Origin: Hymenobacter sp. APR13
Lineage (GTDB): Bacteria; Bacteroidota; Bacteroidia; Cytophagales; Hymenobacteraceae
Length of the DNA: 64,000 bases
NCBI RefSeq assembly: GCF_000737515.1
Contig: NZ_CP006587.1
Span: 2,027,001 to 2,091,000, forward strand
Reading direction: 5' to 3'
The notes under the pieces are model-generated. The model ran no database searches. It was given only the letters and a program-made list of their open reading frames with translations, and was not told where the DNA came from. Positions 33,052 through 42,594 of this stretch are shown here, in pieces. Position numbers and translations under genes: made by a program. Every line of letters starts with the position of its first letter. Within the stretch, counting starts at the first letter, position 1.

Positions 33052-35496
33052 CTACACCCGAGCGGCGCGCACGATGTCGGCAAACACGCCGGAGGCCGTC
33101 ACGTCGGCGCCGGCGCCAGCGCCTTTCACTACCAGCGGCTGGCGGGGGTAGCGGTTGGTGAAGAACAGCACGGCGTTGTCTTTGCCCTGCAGGTCGTAGA
33201 AGTCGTGGCCGGGCGCCACGGCCTGCAGGCCCACGCCAGCCTGCCCGTCGGCGTAGCGGGCCACAAACTTGAGGCGCTTGCCCTCGGCCGCCGCGGCGTC
33301 ATACAGCGCCCGGAAGTGCGGCTCGTGCACGGCCAGCTGCTCGTAGAATGCCTCTACGTCGCCGGCCAGGCAGGATTCGGGCAGAAACGACTCGTTGCGG
33401 ATGTCGGCCATTTCCATTTCCTGGCCGGCTTCGCGGGCCAGAATCAGGATCTTGCGGGCCACGTCGGAGCCGTTGAGGTCGAGGCGCGGGTCGGGCTCGG
33501 TGTAGCCTTCGGTTTGGGCCTGGCGCACCACCTCGGCAAAGGGCCGGCTGCCGTCATAGTGGTTGAACACGAAGTTGAGCGTGCCCGACAGCACGGCTTC
33601 CATTCGCCGCACCTCGTCGCCGCTGCGCAGCAAATCATTGAGCGTCCCGATGACGGGCAGGCCCGCGCCCACGTTGGTTTCAAACAGAAAGCCCGCGCTG
33701 AACTCCCGGGCCAGCGCCTTCAGCCGGGCGTAGCTGGCGTACTCCGCCGATGCAGCTACCTTGTTGCAGGCCACCACGGCAATGCTCTTTTCCAGCAGCT
33801 GCCCGTAGATGTTGGCCACGTCGGCGTTGGCCGTCACGTCCACGAACACGGTGTTGCGCAGGTTGCGGGCCTGCAGCTCGCGCACCAGCTCGGGCAAACG
33901 CAGCGGCTGGCCCTGCTCCAGGGCTTCGGGCCAGTGCGCCAGGTCGAGGCCATTGTCGTCGAGCACGAAGCGGCGGCTGTTGGCCAGCCCCACCACGCGC
34001 AGGTTCAGGCGCAGCTTCTCGCGCAGCCAGGGCTGCTGCCGGGCCAGCTGCTCCAGCAGCTTGCCGCCCACGTTGCCCACGCCCGCCACAAACACGTTCA
34101 CCTGCTTCACCGACTCCTCGAAGAAGTCCTCGTGCAGCACGTTGATGGCCTTGCGCACGTCGTGGGCCCTAATCACGACGGAGATGTTGCGCTCCGACGA
34201 GCCCTGCGCAATGGCCCGGATATTCACGCCGTTGTTGCCGAGCGCCCCAAACATGCGCCCGCTGATGCCCGAGTGGTTGCGCATCTGCTCGCCCACCAGC
34301 GCCACAATGGCCAGGTCGGTTTCCAGGCGTAGCGGGTCCACGCGGCCGGCCGCTATTTCGGGCCCGAACTCCTCGTCCACGGCTACCTGGGCGTGGGGTG
34401 CGTCGGCGGCGCGCACGGCCACGCAGATGGAGTGCTCCGAAGAGCTTTGGGTGATGAGAATCACGTTGATCCGCTCCTGGGCCAGCACCCCGAACAGCCG
34501 CCGCGAAAAGCCGGGAATGCCTACCATGCCGCTGCCCTCCAGGCTCAGCAAAGCCAGCCCGCTGATGCTGCTCAGGCCCCGCACCACCTCGTGGTTGGCG
34601 GGTGGGCGCACTTCCACCAGCGTGCCGGCATCGTCGGGGGCGAAGGTGTTTTTGATCCAGAGCGGGATGCCCTGGCTCATGACCGGCTGAATAGTAGGCG
34701 GATACAGCACCTTGGCCCCAAAGTGCGACAGTTCCATGGCTTCCTGGTAGGAGATGCGCGGAATGGGCCGCGCCGCCGACACCAGCCGCGGGTCGGCCGT
34801 CATCATGCCGCTCACATCGGTCCAGATTTCCAGGCGCTCGGCGGCCAGCGCACCCGCAAACAGGGCCGCCGTGTAGTCGGAGCCGCCGCGGCCCAGGGTG
34901 GTGGTGGCCCCGTGCGCGTCGCTGCCAATGAAGCCGGGCACCACGTAGAGCGCCGCCGGCTGCGCCACCACAAACTCCCGGATCTGCAGGTTGGTGAAGG
35001 CCACGTCCACGGCCGCAAAGCCGTGCTGCGAGTTGGTGCGGATCAGCTGGCGGCTGTCGTGCCAGAGGTGCGGCGTGCCGTGGCTGCGCAGCGCCGCCGC
35101 CAGCAGCCCCGAGGCCAGCAGCTCGCCGTAGCTCATCAGCCGGTCGAGGGTGCGGTCGGATAGCTCGCCCAGCGCGAAGATGCCGTCGCAGAGGTTTTCC
35201 AGCTCGTTGCAGGAGCTTTTCACAAAGCTCAGCACTTCGCTTTGCTCGGGCACCGGCAGCAGGCCGCGCACCGCTTCCAGGTGGCGCAGCTCCAGCTGGC
35301 GTAGGTGGGCGCGGTAGTCTTGGTGGCCGGCGGCGGCGGCGCGGCCGGCCTCAATCAGCAGATCCGTAGTGCCACCCAGCGCCGACACCACGACGATAGT
35401 GGGCTGCTGCCGGGCGGCGGCCTCGGCCAGCCGCGCCACGCGCTGAAGATTGGCGGCCGTAGCCACCGACGTACCACCGAATTTGAGGACCTGCAT
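33052..35496 (-). CDS. thrA: Bifunctional aspartate kinase / homoserine dehydrogenase I
   Basis: An 814-residue fusion catalysing the first and third steps of threonine synthesis. The kinase domain (about 1-290) starts [14 protein letters not shown] and carries [13 protein letters not shown]. Two ACT-like regulatory segments (about 310-455) include [29 protein letters not shown] and [14 protein letters not shown], the usual threonine feedback site. The dehydrogenase (about 463-814) has the NAD(P) loop [32 protein letters not shown], and [14 protein letters not shown]. It heads the operon, and a Thr-rich leader peptide with attenuator-like hairpins lies upstream. Confidence 0.96.
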   Translation of the reverse strand: MQVLKFGGTSVATAANLQRVARLAEAAARQQPTIVVVSALGGTTDLLIEAGRAAAAGHQDYRAHLRQLELRHLEAVRGLLPVPEQSEVLSFVKSSCNELENLCDGIFALGELSDRTLDRLMSYGELLASGLLAAALRSHGTPHLWHDSRQLIRTNSQHGFAAVDVAFTNLQIREFVVAQPAALYVVPGFIGSDAHGATTTLGRGGSDYTAALFAGALAAERLEIWTDVSGMMTADPRLVSAARPIPRISYQEAMELSHFGAKVLYPPTIQPVMSQGIPLWIKNTFAPDDAGTLVEVRPPANHEVVRGLSSISGLALLSLEGSGMVGIPGFSRRLFGVLAQERINVILITQSSSEHSICVAVRAADAPHAQVAVDEEFGPEIAAGRVDPLRLETDLAIVALVGEQMRNHSGISGRMFGALGNNGVNIRAIAQGSSERNISVVIRAHDVRKAINVLHEDFFEESVKQVNVFVAGVGNVGGKLLEQLARQQPWLREKLRLNLRVVGLANSRRFVLDDNGLDLAHWPEALEQGQPLRLPELVRELQARNLRNTVFVDVTANADVANIYGQLLEKSIAVVACNKVAASAEYASYARLKALAREFSAGFLFETNVGAGLPVIGTLNDLLRSGDEVRRMEAVLSGTLNFVFNHYDGSRPFAEVVRQAQTEGYTEPDPRLDLNGSDVARKILILAREAGQEMEMADIRNESFLPESCLAGDVEAFYEQLAVHEPHFRALYDAAAAEGKRLKFVARYADGQAGVGLQAVAPGHDFYDLQGKDNAVLFFTNRYPRQPLVVKGAGAGADVTASGVFADIVRAARV

Positions 35497-35582
35497 GAGC
35501 GTAGAGATTAGACTAGGAAGAGAAGACGGGAAACGCAGGGTGGGCAGGAAGGAATCAGGAGCGAAAAGGCACTACATGAAGA

Positions 35583-35631
35583 AGCCCGTCGGGCCGGAGC
35601 TTCCGGGGTGGGAAGCGGCCGGCGACGGGCT
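35583..35631 (-). terminator. Candidate attenuator hairpin of the thr operon
   Basis: A long stem: AGCCCGTCG at 35583-35591 with CGACGGGCT at 35623-35631, continued by CCGG/CCGG and GCTTCC (35599-35604) with GGAAGC (35611-35616). On the minus strand it is followed by TTCTTC rather than a pure U-run. It lies between the leader peptide and thrA. Confidence 0.65.
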
Positions 35632-35675
35632 GCGAAAACTCTGGGGAAAGGGAAAAGGAGGTTCGGCAGCCCGCG

Positions 35676-35768
35676 TCAGCGGGTTGTGGTAGCCGTACCG
35701 GTGGTTGTCAGCGGAGCGCCGGCAGCCGGGGTATGCAGAAGTAAGCTTAGCGCAACGAGTGGAAGCAT
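35676..35768 (-). CDS. thrL: Threonine-rich leader peptide of the thr operon
   Basis: A 30-codon frame, ATG at 35768 to TGA at 35676-35678, reading MLPLVALSLLLHTPAAGAPL and then TTTGTATTTR. Eight of 30 residues are Thr, and seven of these fall in the last ten codons, as expected for an attenuation leader whose ribosome stalls when charged tRNA-Thr is scarce. The stop codon sits in the loop of a small hairpin (CCCGC/GCGGG at about 35670-35683), and a larger hairpin follows at 35583-35631 before thrA. The peptide has no other apparent function. Confidence 0.85.
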   Translation of the reverse strand: MLPLVALSLLLHTPAAGAPLTTTGTATTTR

Positions 35769-35925
35769 AGCAAGCAGGAGAACGGGCTCAAAGTAGAAAA
35801 ACTTTTCAGGATGCACGCAGGGGCTCTGGCTTTTTTTTGCGCCGCTGCCAGGCACTGCCGCCGGCAGCCGGCCCCGGCCCGGCCAATCCGGAACCGGGCG
35901 CCAACCTACACGTGTTTGTTTTCAG

Positions 35926-35933
35926 TACCTTTG
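35926..35933 (+). promoter_or_regulatory. -7 box TACCTTTG of prfA
   Basis: Matches TAnnTTTG, 30 bp before the prfA ATG. No convincing -33 element is seen at the usual spacing. Confidence 0.65.
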
Positions 35934-35963
35934 CAGCTGCAAATACAATTCCCCGAAGGCAAG

Positions 35964-37034
35964 ATGCTAGATAAACTGGAGGCCATCCAACAGCGCTTCA
36001 ACGACGTGAGCGAGCTGCTAACCCAGCCCGACGCCATGAGCGACATGAAACGCTTTAAGTCCTTGAACAAAGAATACAAGGACCTGGGCAAGATCGTGAC
36101 CGAATACAAGGCCTACCAGAACGTGCTGGCCAACATCGACGGCGCCAAGGAGGTCATCTCGACTGAAAAGGACGAGGACTTCCGCCAGATGGCGAAGGAC
36201 GAGCTGGAAACGCTCTACCCCGAGCAGGAGCGCCTCGAAGGCGTCATCAAGGACCTGCTGCTCCCGCGCGACCCCAACGACAGCAAGGACGTCATCATGG
36301 AAATCCGGGCCGGGGCCGGCGGCGACGAAGCGGCCATCTTTGCCGGCGACCTGCAGCGTATGTACATGCGCTACGCCGAAAAGAACGGCCTCAAGATGGA
36401 CCTCATCGACGCCACCGAAGGTACTTCGGGCGGCTATAAGGAAATTATCCTGGCCGTGAAGGGCGAGGACGTGTACGGCAAGCTCAAGTTTGAAAGCGGC
36501 GTGCACCGCGTGCAGCGCGTGCCGGCCACCGAAACCCAGGGCCGCATCCACACCTCGGTGGCCTCCATCGTGGTGATGCCGGAAGCCGAGGAACTGGATG
36601 TGCAGATTGACATGAACGACGTGCGCAAAGACCTGTTCATGTCCAGCGGGCCCGGCGGGCAGTCGGTAAACACCACCTACTCGGCCGTGCGCCTCACCCA
36701 CTTGCCCACCGGCCTGGTGGCCCAGTGCCAGGACCAGAAGTCGCAGCTTAAGAACTTCGATAAGGCCCTGCAGGTACTTCGCTCGCGCCTCTACGAAATC
36801 GAGCTGGCCAAGAAAAACGAAGCCGAAGGCGCTGCCCGCAAAAACATGATTGGCGGCGGCGACCGGTCCGACAAAATCCGCACCTACAACTATCCCCAGG
36901 GCCGCGTAACCGACCACCGCATCGGGTTCACGGTGTACAACCTGGCCAGCGTGATGGACGGCAACATCGACGACTTCGTAGAGCAGCTGCGCCTGGCCGA
37001 AAGCGCCGAGCGCCTGAAGGAAGGCGTGTCGTAA
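35964..37034 (+). CDS. prfA: Peptide chain release factor 1
   Basis: A 356-residue release factor that reads UAA and UAG stop codons and hydrolyses peptidyl-tRNA. The catalytic GGQ is in [21 protein letters not shown]. The codon-recognition loop is read from the surrounding domain 2 ([36 protein letters not shown]). RF1 rather than RF2 is supported by the overall length, [15 protein letters not shown] and by [18 protein letters not shown]. The ATG at 35964 gives the normal [12 protein letters not shown] start; the longer frame would cross the promoter. Confidence 0.96.
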   Translation: MLDKLEAIQQRFNDVSELLTQPDAMSDMKRFKSLNKEYKDLGKIVTEYKAYQNVLANIDGAKEVISTEKDEDFRQMAKDELETLYPEQERLEGVIKDLLLPRDPNDSKDVIMEIRAGAGGDEAAIFAGDLQRMYMRYAEKNGLKMDLIDATEGTSGGYKEIILAVKGEDVYGKLKFESGVHRVQRVPATETQGRIHTSVASIVVMPEAEELDVQIDMNDVRKDLFMSSGPGGQSVNTTYSAVRLTHLPTGLVAQCQDQKSQLKNFDKALQVLRSRLYEIELAKKNEAEGAARKNMIGGGDRSDKIRTYNYPQGRVTDHRIGFTVYNLASVMDGNIDDFVEQLRLAESAERLKEGVS

Positions 37035-37072
37035 TAAGAGCGAAATCCGCTCGTTAGCCCTATTGGCGAGTG

Positions 37073-37176
37073 AGAACGTCATGCAGAGGCGGAGCCGAAG
37101 CATCTCGCTAGTGTGGTACTTGCTATAGCAACATCAGCACGCGAGATGCCTCGGCTCCGCCTCTGCATGACGTTCT
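37073..37176. repeat. Palindromic intergenic element, copy 3
   Basis: 36-nt arms (37073-37108 and 37141-37176) pair with one mismatch. They share GAACGTCATGCAGAGGC and AGCATCTCGC with the other copies, and the loop carries TAGTGTGGTA as in copy 1. It lies between prfA and the beta-helix lipoprotein gene. Confidence 0.92.
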
Positions 37177-37192
37177 GTTTTATTTTCTTTCT

Positions 37193-38719
37193 ATGCGCTT
37201 TCTCCTGCCCCTGCTTCTGATCTGCTGTGCGCTGCTGGCCTTGCTGCCGGGCTGCGAGCCGAAGGAAGACCTGCTCACGACTGATAACAGCGCCAAGCTG
37301 GAGTTTTCGGCCGATACCGTGCTCTTTGACACGGTATTCACGCAGGTGGGCACCGTGAGCAAGCGGCTGTGGGTGTACAACCGCAACAGCCGGGCCGTGA
37401 AAATCGACCAGATCCGGTTGGCCGACAGCAACCCCGGTACCTACTCGCTCATCATCAACGGCGACGAGCGCCAAGCCGCCGCCGGCCTCGAAATCCGGGG
37501 CAAAGACAGTTTGCTGGTGCTGGTGAAGGCCCGCCTCGGCGCCACCTCGTCCCTGAAGCCGTTTTTGCTTACTGAACAATTGCTGTTCACGACCAACGGC
37601 AATGAGCAGGACGTGAAGCTGGTGGCCTACGGGCAGAACGCCTACTTCCACGTGCTGGAGCGCCTGCCCTGCGACGCCGTGTGGCGCAACGACAAGCCCC
37701 ACGTCATCTACGGCGCGGCCCTCGTCGATTCGCTTTGCACGCTGCGCATTCAGCCCGGCACCCGCATCTACTCACACGGCGGCGCGGCCCTGGTGGTGCG
37801 CGGCACGCTGCTCATCAACGAAAACGCCAACCCTACTGCTGAGCTCAAAGACGACGACCGCAACACCATCGTGCGCTTCCAGGGCGACCGGCTGGAGGCG
37901 GCCTACAACGACGTGCCGGGCCAGTGGGCTGGCATCCAGTTTGATGCCAGCAGCAGCCGCAACAACGTGGTGAACTTCGTGGACATCAAGAACGCCTCGT
38001 TTGGCTTGCTGGTGTTCAACCCCCGCAACCGGCCCCACCCCAAAGTGACGGTGCGCAACACCAGCATCCGCAATATCTCCGGCGCGGGCCTCACGTTTGC
38101 CAGCGGCGGCCAAAGCTTTGATGGGGGCGGGGTGCTAAGCTTCTCCGGCGACTTCGACCTGACCAACTGCCTGTTTACCAACTGCGGCGAGTACGCTGTT
38201 GCGGGCGTGGGCGGCGGCATCTACAACCTCAACTACTGCACCGTCGCCAACTATACGCCGCTGTTCAGCCGGCGCGAAACGGCCTCCCTGTCGTTCACCA
38301 ACACCCCGCCCGACGACAAGCGGCCGCTGGTGAGCCCCATCACCATTGGGGTCAGCATCAACAACTCCATCGTCTGGGGCTCGATTGCGGAAGAGCTGTT
38401 TTTTGAAAACAGCGACCGGTACCGCAGCAGCCTCAGCATCCGCAACAGCCTGCTGCGCACCCGCGCGTATGCCGCCGCCGCCGATGCGGCCGACAAGCCG
38501 GGCCTAGGCAACCCCGCCCTCAACAACCTGCTCAACGTCAACCCGAAGTTCAAACGCTCGCCCGAAAACGCCGCCGATAAGTATGACTACCGCCTCGATA
38601 CCCTGTCGCCGGCCAGCAACAGGGCCCGCTTCGATGCGCTGGTGCCGCGCGACCTGGTAAACAAGGCCCGCAACACTTCCGCGCCCGACCTGGGTGCCTA
38701 CGAGCGGGTGAATCCGTAG
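37193..38719 (+). CDS. Beta-helix lipoprotein
   Basis: A 508-residue predicted lipoprotein (lipobox ALLPGCEPK, cysteine near 21). Residues about 30-150 resemble a beta-sandwich (LEFSADTVLFDTVFTQVGTVSKRL, LWVYNRNSRAVKI). From about 165 a right-handed parallel beta-helix follows: RIQPGTRIYSHGGAALVVRG, WAGIQFDASSSRNNVVNF, VTVRNTSIRNISGAGLTFAS, FDLTNCLFTNCGEYAV, ISINNSIVWG-like coils. The end PDLGAYERV is typical of such proteins. A cell-surface role such as glycan binding is possible; no catalytic residues can be assigned. It starts 16 bp after a palindromic element. Confidence 0.85.
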   Translation: MRFLLPLLLICCALLALLPGCEPKEDLLTTDNSAKLEFSADTVLFDTVFTQVGTVSKRLWVYNRNSRAVKIDQIRLADSNPGTYSLIINGDERQAAAGLEIRGKDSLLVLVKARLGATSSLKPFLLTEQLLFTTNGNEQDVKLVAYGQNAYFHVLERLPCDAVWRNDKPHVIYGAALVDSLCTLRIQPGTRIYSHGGAALVVRGTLLINENANPTAELKDDDRNTIVRFQGDRLEAAYNDVPGQWAGIQFDASSSRNNVVNFVDIKNASFGLLVFNPRNRPHPKVTVRNTSIRNISGAGLTFASGGQSFDGGGVLSFSGDFDLTNCLFTNCGEYAVAGVGGGIYNLNYCTVANYTPLFSRRETASLSFTNTPPDDKRPLVSPITIGVSINNSIVWGSIAEELFFENSDRYRSSLSIRNSLLRTRAYAAAADAADKPGLGNPALNNLLNVNPKFKRSPENAADKYDYRLDTLSPASNRARFDALVPRDLVNKARNTSAPDLGAYERVNP

Positions 38720-38723
38720 CGCT

Positions 38724-39149
38724 ATGATTTACTTCCAGAAGCGGCTGCGGCTGCCGGCCGTGCGCCGGGGCTTTCATCTGATTACCGATCTGCTGGTGGC
38801 GGAGCTGCCCGAGCTGGAGCAGCTGCGGGTGGGCACGGCGCACTTCTTCATTCAGCACACCTCGGCCAGCCTGAGCATCAACGAAAACGCCGACCCTACC
38901 GTGCGGGCTGATTTCGAAGCCTACTTCAACCACGCCGTACCCGAAAATGCGCCCTACTTCCGCCACACCCTGGAAGGCCCCGACGACATGCCGGCGCACC
39001 TGAAAGCGGCTATGCTGGGCCACGCCGTGAGTGTGCCCATCAGCAACGGCGAGCTGGCGCTGGGCACCTGGCAGGGCATCTATCTGGGCGAGCACCGCAA
39101 CCAGGGCGGCCGGCGCTGGGTGGTGGCTACCCTGATGGGAAGTGAGTAG
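38724..39149 (+). CDS. YjbQ family protein (UPF0047)
   Basis: A 141-residue protein of the YjbQ/UPF0047 family, whose E. coli member has weak thiamine-phosphate synthase activity. Motifs: GTAHFFIQHTSASLSINENADPTVRADFEAYF, DDMPAHLKAAMLG, and LGTWQGIYLGEHRNQGG. The conserved histidines and acidic residues line a metal site. It begins 4 bp after the beta-helix gene and is therefore co-transcribed, though the two have no obvious link. Confidence 0.93.
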   Translation: MIYFQKRLRLPAVRRGFHLITDLLVAELPELEQLRVGTAHFFIQHTSASLSINENADPTVRADFEAYFNHAVPENAPYFRHTLEGPDDMPAHLKAAMLGHAVSVPISNGELALGTWQGIYLGEHRNQGGRRWVVATLMGSE

Positions 39150-39243
39150 GATATTAGGCCGGATTGCGGAGAATTATCGGGCGTAAGCAAGCCGCCGGCA
39201 GCGCTTTTGCGTATGACAGTCAAATCGTTCCTCTGTCTGCGCC

Positions 39244-39828
39244 ATGTTGTCCGCTATGTTGCTGTCCACTTCCAAAGGCTTTTCTGCCGCGCTGCTATAC
39301 GCTGCGCTGGGCCTGTTTGGCTGTGGTTCCGATGACAACGGCCAAGCTGCTGCTCGCCCGGAGCCGAAGCCTGTGCGGCGCCAGACGCCGCGCACCCGTA
39401 CGCAACCCGCCGTGGCCCCCAAAGCCGTGTGCACCCTCACCAACGACAGTTTGGCCGGACAGCCTTTCGGGCCCGAGCCTACCGTGCAGGAGCTGCTGAG
39501 TGCAGGCGCTACTATGAAGTCACGGAAGCCCTTCGCCAACCTGCACGAAGCCGGCCAGATGGATACTATCCTGACGCTGCAGCACCAGGGCAACGAGTTT
39601 GAGTTCTACCGGACTCCGGACAAGGATCTGCTCCGGCAGGCAGTCATCACCAACTTCCGGCCCGACTACGGCCGCCGCCTGCGGGCCACGCTCAACGAAT
39701 CGGCGCGACAAAACGGCGGGCCCTGCCTGCAGTTGCGCCTCCGCGACACCGAGCGGGCTAATAATGTGTCGGCTACCTTTTCGGCTGGCCAGCTCAGCAT
39801 AGCCCGCGTGCAGCCCTACTTCGACTGA
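39244..39828 (+). CDS. Hypothetical lipoprotein
   Basis: A 194-residue predicted lipoprotein: hydrophobic segment with lipobox ALGLFGCGSDD (cysteine near 27), then a basic Pro/Arg/Thr-rich linker to about residue 60. The folded part has two cysteines (AVCTLTND and GGPCLQLRL) that may pair. No family recognised. The start could be 39244 or the ATG at 39256. It converges with the lipoprotein gene at 39915 across a strong bidirectional terminator. Confidence 0.75.
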   Translation: MLSAMLLSTSKGFSAALLYAALGLFGCGSDDNGQAAARPEPKPVRRQTPRTRTQPAVAPKAVCTLTNDSLAGQPFGPEPTVQELLSAGATMKSRKPFANLHEAGQMDTILTLQHQGNEFEFYRTPDKDLLRQAVITNFRPDYGRRLRATLNESARQNGGPCLQLRLRDTERANNVSATFSAGQLSIARVQPYFD

Positions 39829-39846
39829 AACCAATTAGCCTAATAC

Positions 39847-39900
39847 AGCAAGGAGCCTGAGCGAAACCGTTGGTTGGCTTCGCTCAGGCTCCTTGCTTTG
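39847..39900. terminator. Bidirectional terminator between lipoprotein genes
   Basis: A perfect 19-bp stem (39847-39865 with 39879-39897), 13-nt loop, between genes that converge at 39828 and 39915. Confidence 0.9.
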
Positions 39901-39914
39901 TTGGGGTGGCACGT

Positions 39915-40508
39915 CTACTGCACCACCCGCGTCCGGACGGAGTAGCGCACGGTGTCGAAGAAGACCAGCTTCTGCACGCCGCGCACTTCGTACTCCGTCA
40001 GCTGGCCGTTGCGTACGGCTAAGAGTAGTTTCTTTTCGCTGTAAAACAGTGGGTTGTCCTGCTGGACGGTAGCCGTGAGTTGCTGGGTGGCGCCGCTTTC
40101 CTGCGCTGCTTCCACGGTCAGGCGCTTTACCGGGGCGTCGTTGCCGGGCTGCAGGGCATACGTTTCGCGCACGACACCGTTCTGCAGCTTGGGCGCTACG
40201 TCGGCCGCATACAGCCCCCGCAAAGCCGGCTTGTTGATGTCGGCCTGGTAGAAGATCTGCAGCTCCTTGGCCCAGTCGGTTTTCGTGACGCGGGTAGTTT
40301 CCTGGCGGCCGTTGCGCAGCTGCACCTGCTTCTCCACGGCGGGCTGCAGTTGGTTGAGGCGGGCTACCTGCGTATCCAGATACCCTTTCACGTCGAAGTA
40401 GCCGGGCTTGCGGTTGGCCGGGTTGGTGCGCATGGTCACCTCGTCGTCGGTTGTGCCGCAGGCCGCCAGCAGGCTCAGCAGCGCCAGTGCCCCCAGCCGC
40501 TTAGGCAC
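39915..40508 (-). CDS. Hypothetical lipoprotein coupled to gpmI
   Basis: A 197-residue predicted lipoprotein: MPKRLGALALLSLLAACGTT gives a lipobox cysteine at 17. The rest is a soluble alpha/beta region with no family that I recognise (VTKTDWAKELQIFYQADINKPALRG, KKLLLAVRNGQLTEYEV, TVRYSVRTRVVQ). It begins with GTG at 40508, overlapping the last 8 bp of gpmI, so translation is coupled to that gene. Such pairing in Bacteroidota suggests only convenience of expression; no functional link is evident. Confidence 0.8.
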   Translation of the reverse strand: MPKRLGALALLSLLAACGTTDDEVTMRTNPANRKPGYFDVKGYLDTQVARLNQLQPAVEKQVQLRNGRQETTRVTKTDWAKELQIFYQADINKPALRGLYAADVAPKLQNGVVRETYALQPGNDAPVKRLTVEAAQESGATQQLTATVQQDNPLFYSEKKLLLAVRNGQLTEYEVRGVQKLVFFDTVRYSVRTRVVQ

Positions 40509-42048
40509 GGGCCGGAGCGTTGGGCGTGAGCAGGCTCTGGCCGGTCATGGCGGCGGGCTGTGGCACGCCCATAAGGGCCAGCACCGTGGGCGCAATGTCG
40601 CCGAGCTTGCCATCGGCGAGGGCACCGTGGTAGTCGGTATCGGCCAGGATGCAGGGCACCAGGTTGGTGGTGTGGGCCGTGTTGGGCGAGCCGTCGGGGT
40701 TCATCATGAACTCGGCGTTGCCGTGGTCGGCAATGACGATGCAGGCGTAGCCGGCGGCCAGGGCCGCTTCCACCACGTCGCGGGTGCAGGCGTCCACGGC
40801 TTCGGCGGCTTTCACAGCGGCCTCAAACACGCCGGTGTGGCCTACCATGTCGGTGTTGGCGAAGTTGAGCACGATGAAGTCGGCCGATTTGGCCTGCAGC
40901 TCGGGCACCAGCGCGTCGCGCAGCTCGTAGGCGCTCATCTCGGGCTGCAGGTCGTAGGTGGCTACCTTGGGCGAGTTGCGCATGATGCGGTTTTCGCCGG
41001 CAAACTCCACCTCGCGCCCCCCGGAGAAGAAGAACGTCACGTGCGGATACTTCTCGGTTTCGGCAATCCGGATCTGCGTTTTGTGGTTTGCGGCCAGCAC
41101 CTCACCCAACGTGTTTTCAAGGTTGTCCTTCTCGAAAATCGGCGTGACGCCCACAAACGTGGCGTCGTAGTTGGTCATGGTGAGGTAGTGCAGGTTCAGC
41201 CGGTGCATCTCAAAGGCGTGGAAGTCCTGCTGCGTCAGGGCCTGCGTTATTTCGCGGCCCCGGTCGGTGCGGAAGTTGAAGCAGATCACCACGTCGCCTT
41301 CCTGAATGGTGGCCAGCGGCAGGCCGTCGGCGCCGGTTTTCACAATCGGCTTCAGGAACTCGTCGGTCACGCCCTCCTTATAGGAGTCGAGCATGCTCTG
41401 GATCAGGTTCTGTGAGGCCGTGCCCTTGCCGTTCACCAGCAGGTCGTAGGCCACGCGCACCCGTTCCCAGCGGTTGTCGCGGTCCATGGCGTAGTAGCGG
41501 CCCACGATGGAGGCAATCTTGCCGCTGGCGCCGCGCTGCAGGTGCTGCTCCAGGTCATTGACGTAGCTCACGCCACCCTTGGGGTCGGTGTCGCGGCCGT
41601 CGGTGAAGGCGTGGATGAACACGTTGTGCACGTCGGCATCGTGGGCCAGGGTGCACAGGGCTTTGAGGTGGTCGAGGTGCGAATGCACGCCGCCATCGGA
41701 GAGCAGCCCCATCAGGTGCACAGGCTTGCTGTTGAGGCGGGCATACTCGAAGGCCTTGGCCAAAGCTGGCACGAGGCCCAGCTTCCGCTCCCGGATGGCT
41801 TTGTTGATGCGCACCAGATCCTGGTACACCACGCGGCCGGCCCCGATGTTCATGTGACCTACTTCGGAGTTGCCCATCTGGCCGTCCGGCAAACCCACGG
41901 CCTCGCCCGAAGCCTGCAGCTTGCTGTGCGGAAACCGCTCGAACAACGAATCCACAAAGGGCGTCTGGGCCTTGTCGATGGCCGAAACCTCCTTATTCTG
42001 CGCCAGACCCCAGCCGTCCAGAATTACCAACAATACCTGTTTGTTCAT
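40501..42048 (-). CDS. gpmI: 2,3-bisphosphoglycerate-independent phosphoglycerate mutase
   Basis: A 515-residue cofactor-independent phosphoglycerate mutase of glycolysis, interconverting 3- and 2-phosphoglycerate with two Mn2+ ions. The phosphatase-like half has LLVILDGWGLAQNKE, then GQMGNSEVGHMNIGAGRVVYQDL with the serine nucleophile. The transferase half has HAFTDGRDTDPKGG. The end shows metal ligands in NFANTDMVGHTG and IADHGNAEFM. The ATG at 42048 is six bases past a TATCTTTG box; the frame extends 13 residues upstream but reads through the promoter. Confidence 0.96.
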   Translation of the reverse strand: MNKQVLLVILDGWGLAQNKEVSAIDKAQTPFVDSLFERFPHSKLQASGEAVGLPDGQMGNSEVGHMNIGAGRVVYQDLVRINKAIRERKLGLVPALAKAFEYARLNSKPVHLMGLLSDGGVHSHLDHLKALCTLAHDADVHNVFIHAFTDGRDTDPKGGVSYVNDLEQHLQRGASGKIASIVGRYYAMDRDNRWERVRVAYDLLVNGKGTASQNLIQSMLDSYKEGVTDEFLKPIVKTGADGLPLATIQEGDVVICFNFRTDRGREITQALTQQDFHAFEMHRLNLHYLTMTNYDATFVGVTPIFEKDNLENTLGEVLAANHKTQIRIAETEKYPHVTFFFSGGREVEFAGENRIMRNSPKVATYDLQPEMSAYELRDALVPELQAKSADFIVLNFANTDMVGHTGVFEAAVKAAEAVDACTRDVVEAALAAGYACIVIADHGNAEFMMNPDGSPNTAHTTNLVPCILADTDYHGALADGKLGDIAPTVLALMGVPQPAAMTGQSLLTPNAPARA

Positions 42049-42053
42049 GCCTG

Positions 42054-42061
42054 CAAAGATA
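42054..42061 (-). promoter_or_regulatory. -7 box TATCTTTG of gpmI
   Basis: An exact TAnnTTTG match on the minus strand, ending 5 bp before the gpmI ATG, which leaves room for little or no leader RNA. Confidence 0.65.
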
Positions 42062-42195
42062 CGCGCCGCGCGCCGTACCGGCCGCATTTTCTTATCTTGC
42101 TCAGCAGGTGCAGCTACAACCCGTCAGGAGGTTGGCGCGTAGCGGAGGCTTGGCATCATTTTAGCGTATTGCATGACGAATTCTCTACAAACCCC

Positions 42196-42594
42196 ATGAA
42201 ACGCACCTTCTTCCACGCCTTCCTGTTCGTATGGCTGCTCCTGAGCTCGGGAGCGGTGCTGGCGCAGGCCGAAACCTTCGGGGCCGTGCGCAATGCGTTG
42301 CGCAGTGCTTCCTCGCGCGAGTTGTCGCAGTATTTCGGCGCCACGGTCAACATCAGCTTCGATGGCGACCGGCAGAGCTACAGCGCCACCCAGGCCGAGT
42401 TCGTCCTGAAAGACTTCTTCGCCAAAACCGCCCCCGCCACCTTCGATATCGTGCACCAGGGCGCCAGCCAGGGTGGCATTCCCTACGCCATTGGCAAGTA
42501 CAACGGCAAATCGGGCCCTTATCGGGTGTTCATCAAGATGAAAAACGTGAACGGTGCCCTGCGCATCGACAACATGGATTTCACGAAAGAGTAG
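42196..42594 (+). CDS. DUF4783 domain secreted protein
   Basis: A 132-residue exported protein: signal peptide to AVLAQ, then a small NTF2/cystatin-like domain matching DUF4783 (ETFGAVRNALRSASSRELSQYFGATVNISF, YSATQAEFVLKDFFAKTAPATFDIVHQG, YAIGKYNGKSGPYRVFIKMK). DUF4783 is a Bacteroidota-only family often next to nadC, as here. Function unknown. A TATCTTGC box at 42093-42100 may be its -7 element. Its last codons GAG TAG seed the word in hairpin F. Confidence 0.9.
   Translation: MKRTFFHAFLFVWLLLSSGAVLAQAETFGAVRNALRSASSRELSQYFGATVNISFDGDRQSYSATQAEFVLKDFFAKTAPATFDIVHQGASQGGIPYAIGKYNGKSGPYRVFIKMKNVNGALRIDNMDFTKE

Larger units (their letters stand above)
35497..35963. promoter_or_regulatory. Divergent control region, thr operon / prfA
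   Basis: A 467-bp gap. From thrA outward it holds the attenuator hairpin (35583-35631), a small hairpin over the leader stop (about 35670-35683), the Thr leader peptide (35676-35768), and a probable minus-strand promoter near 35790-35805 (TACTTTG). On the other side is the prfA promoter with a -7 box at 35926. Confidence 0.6.
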
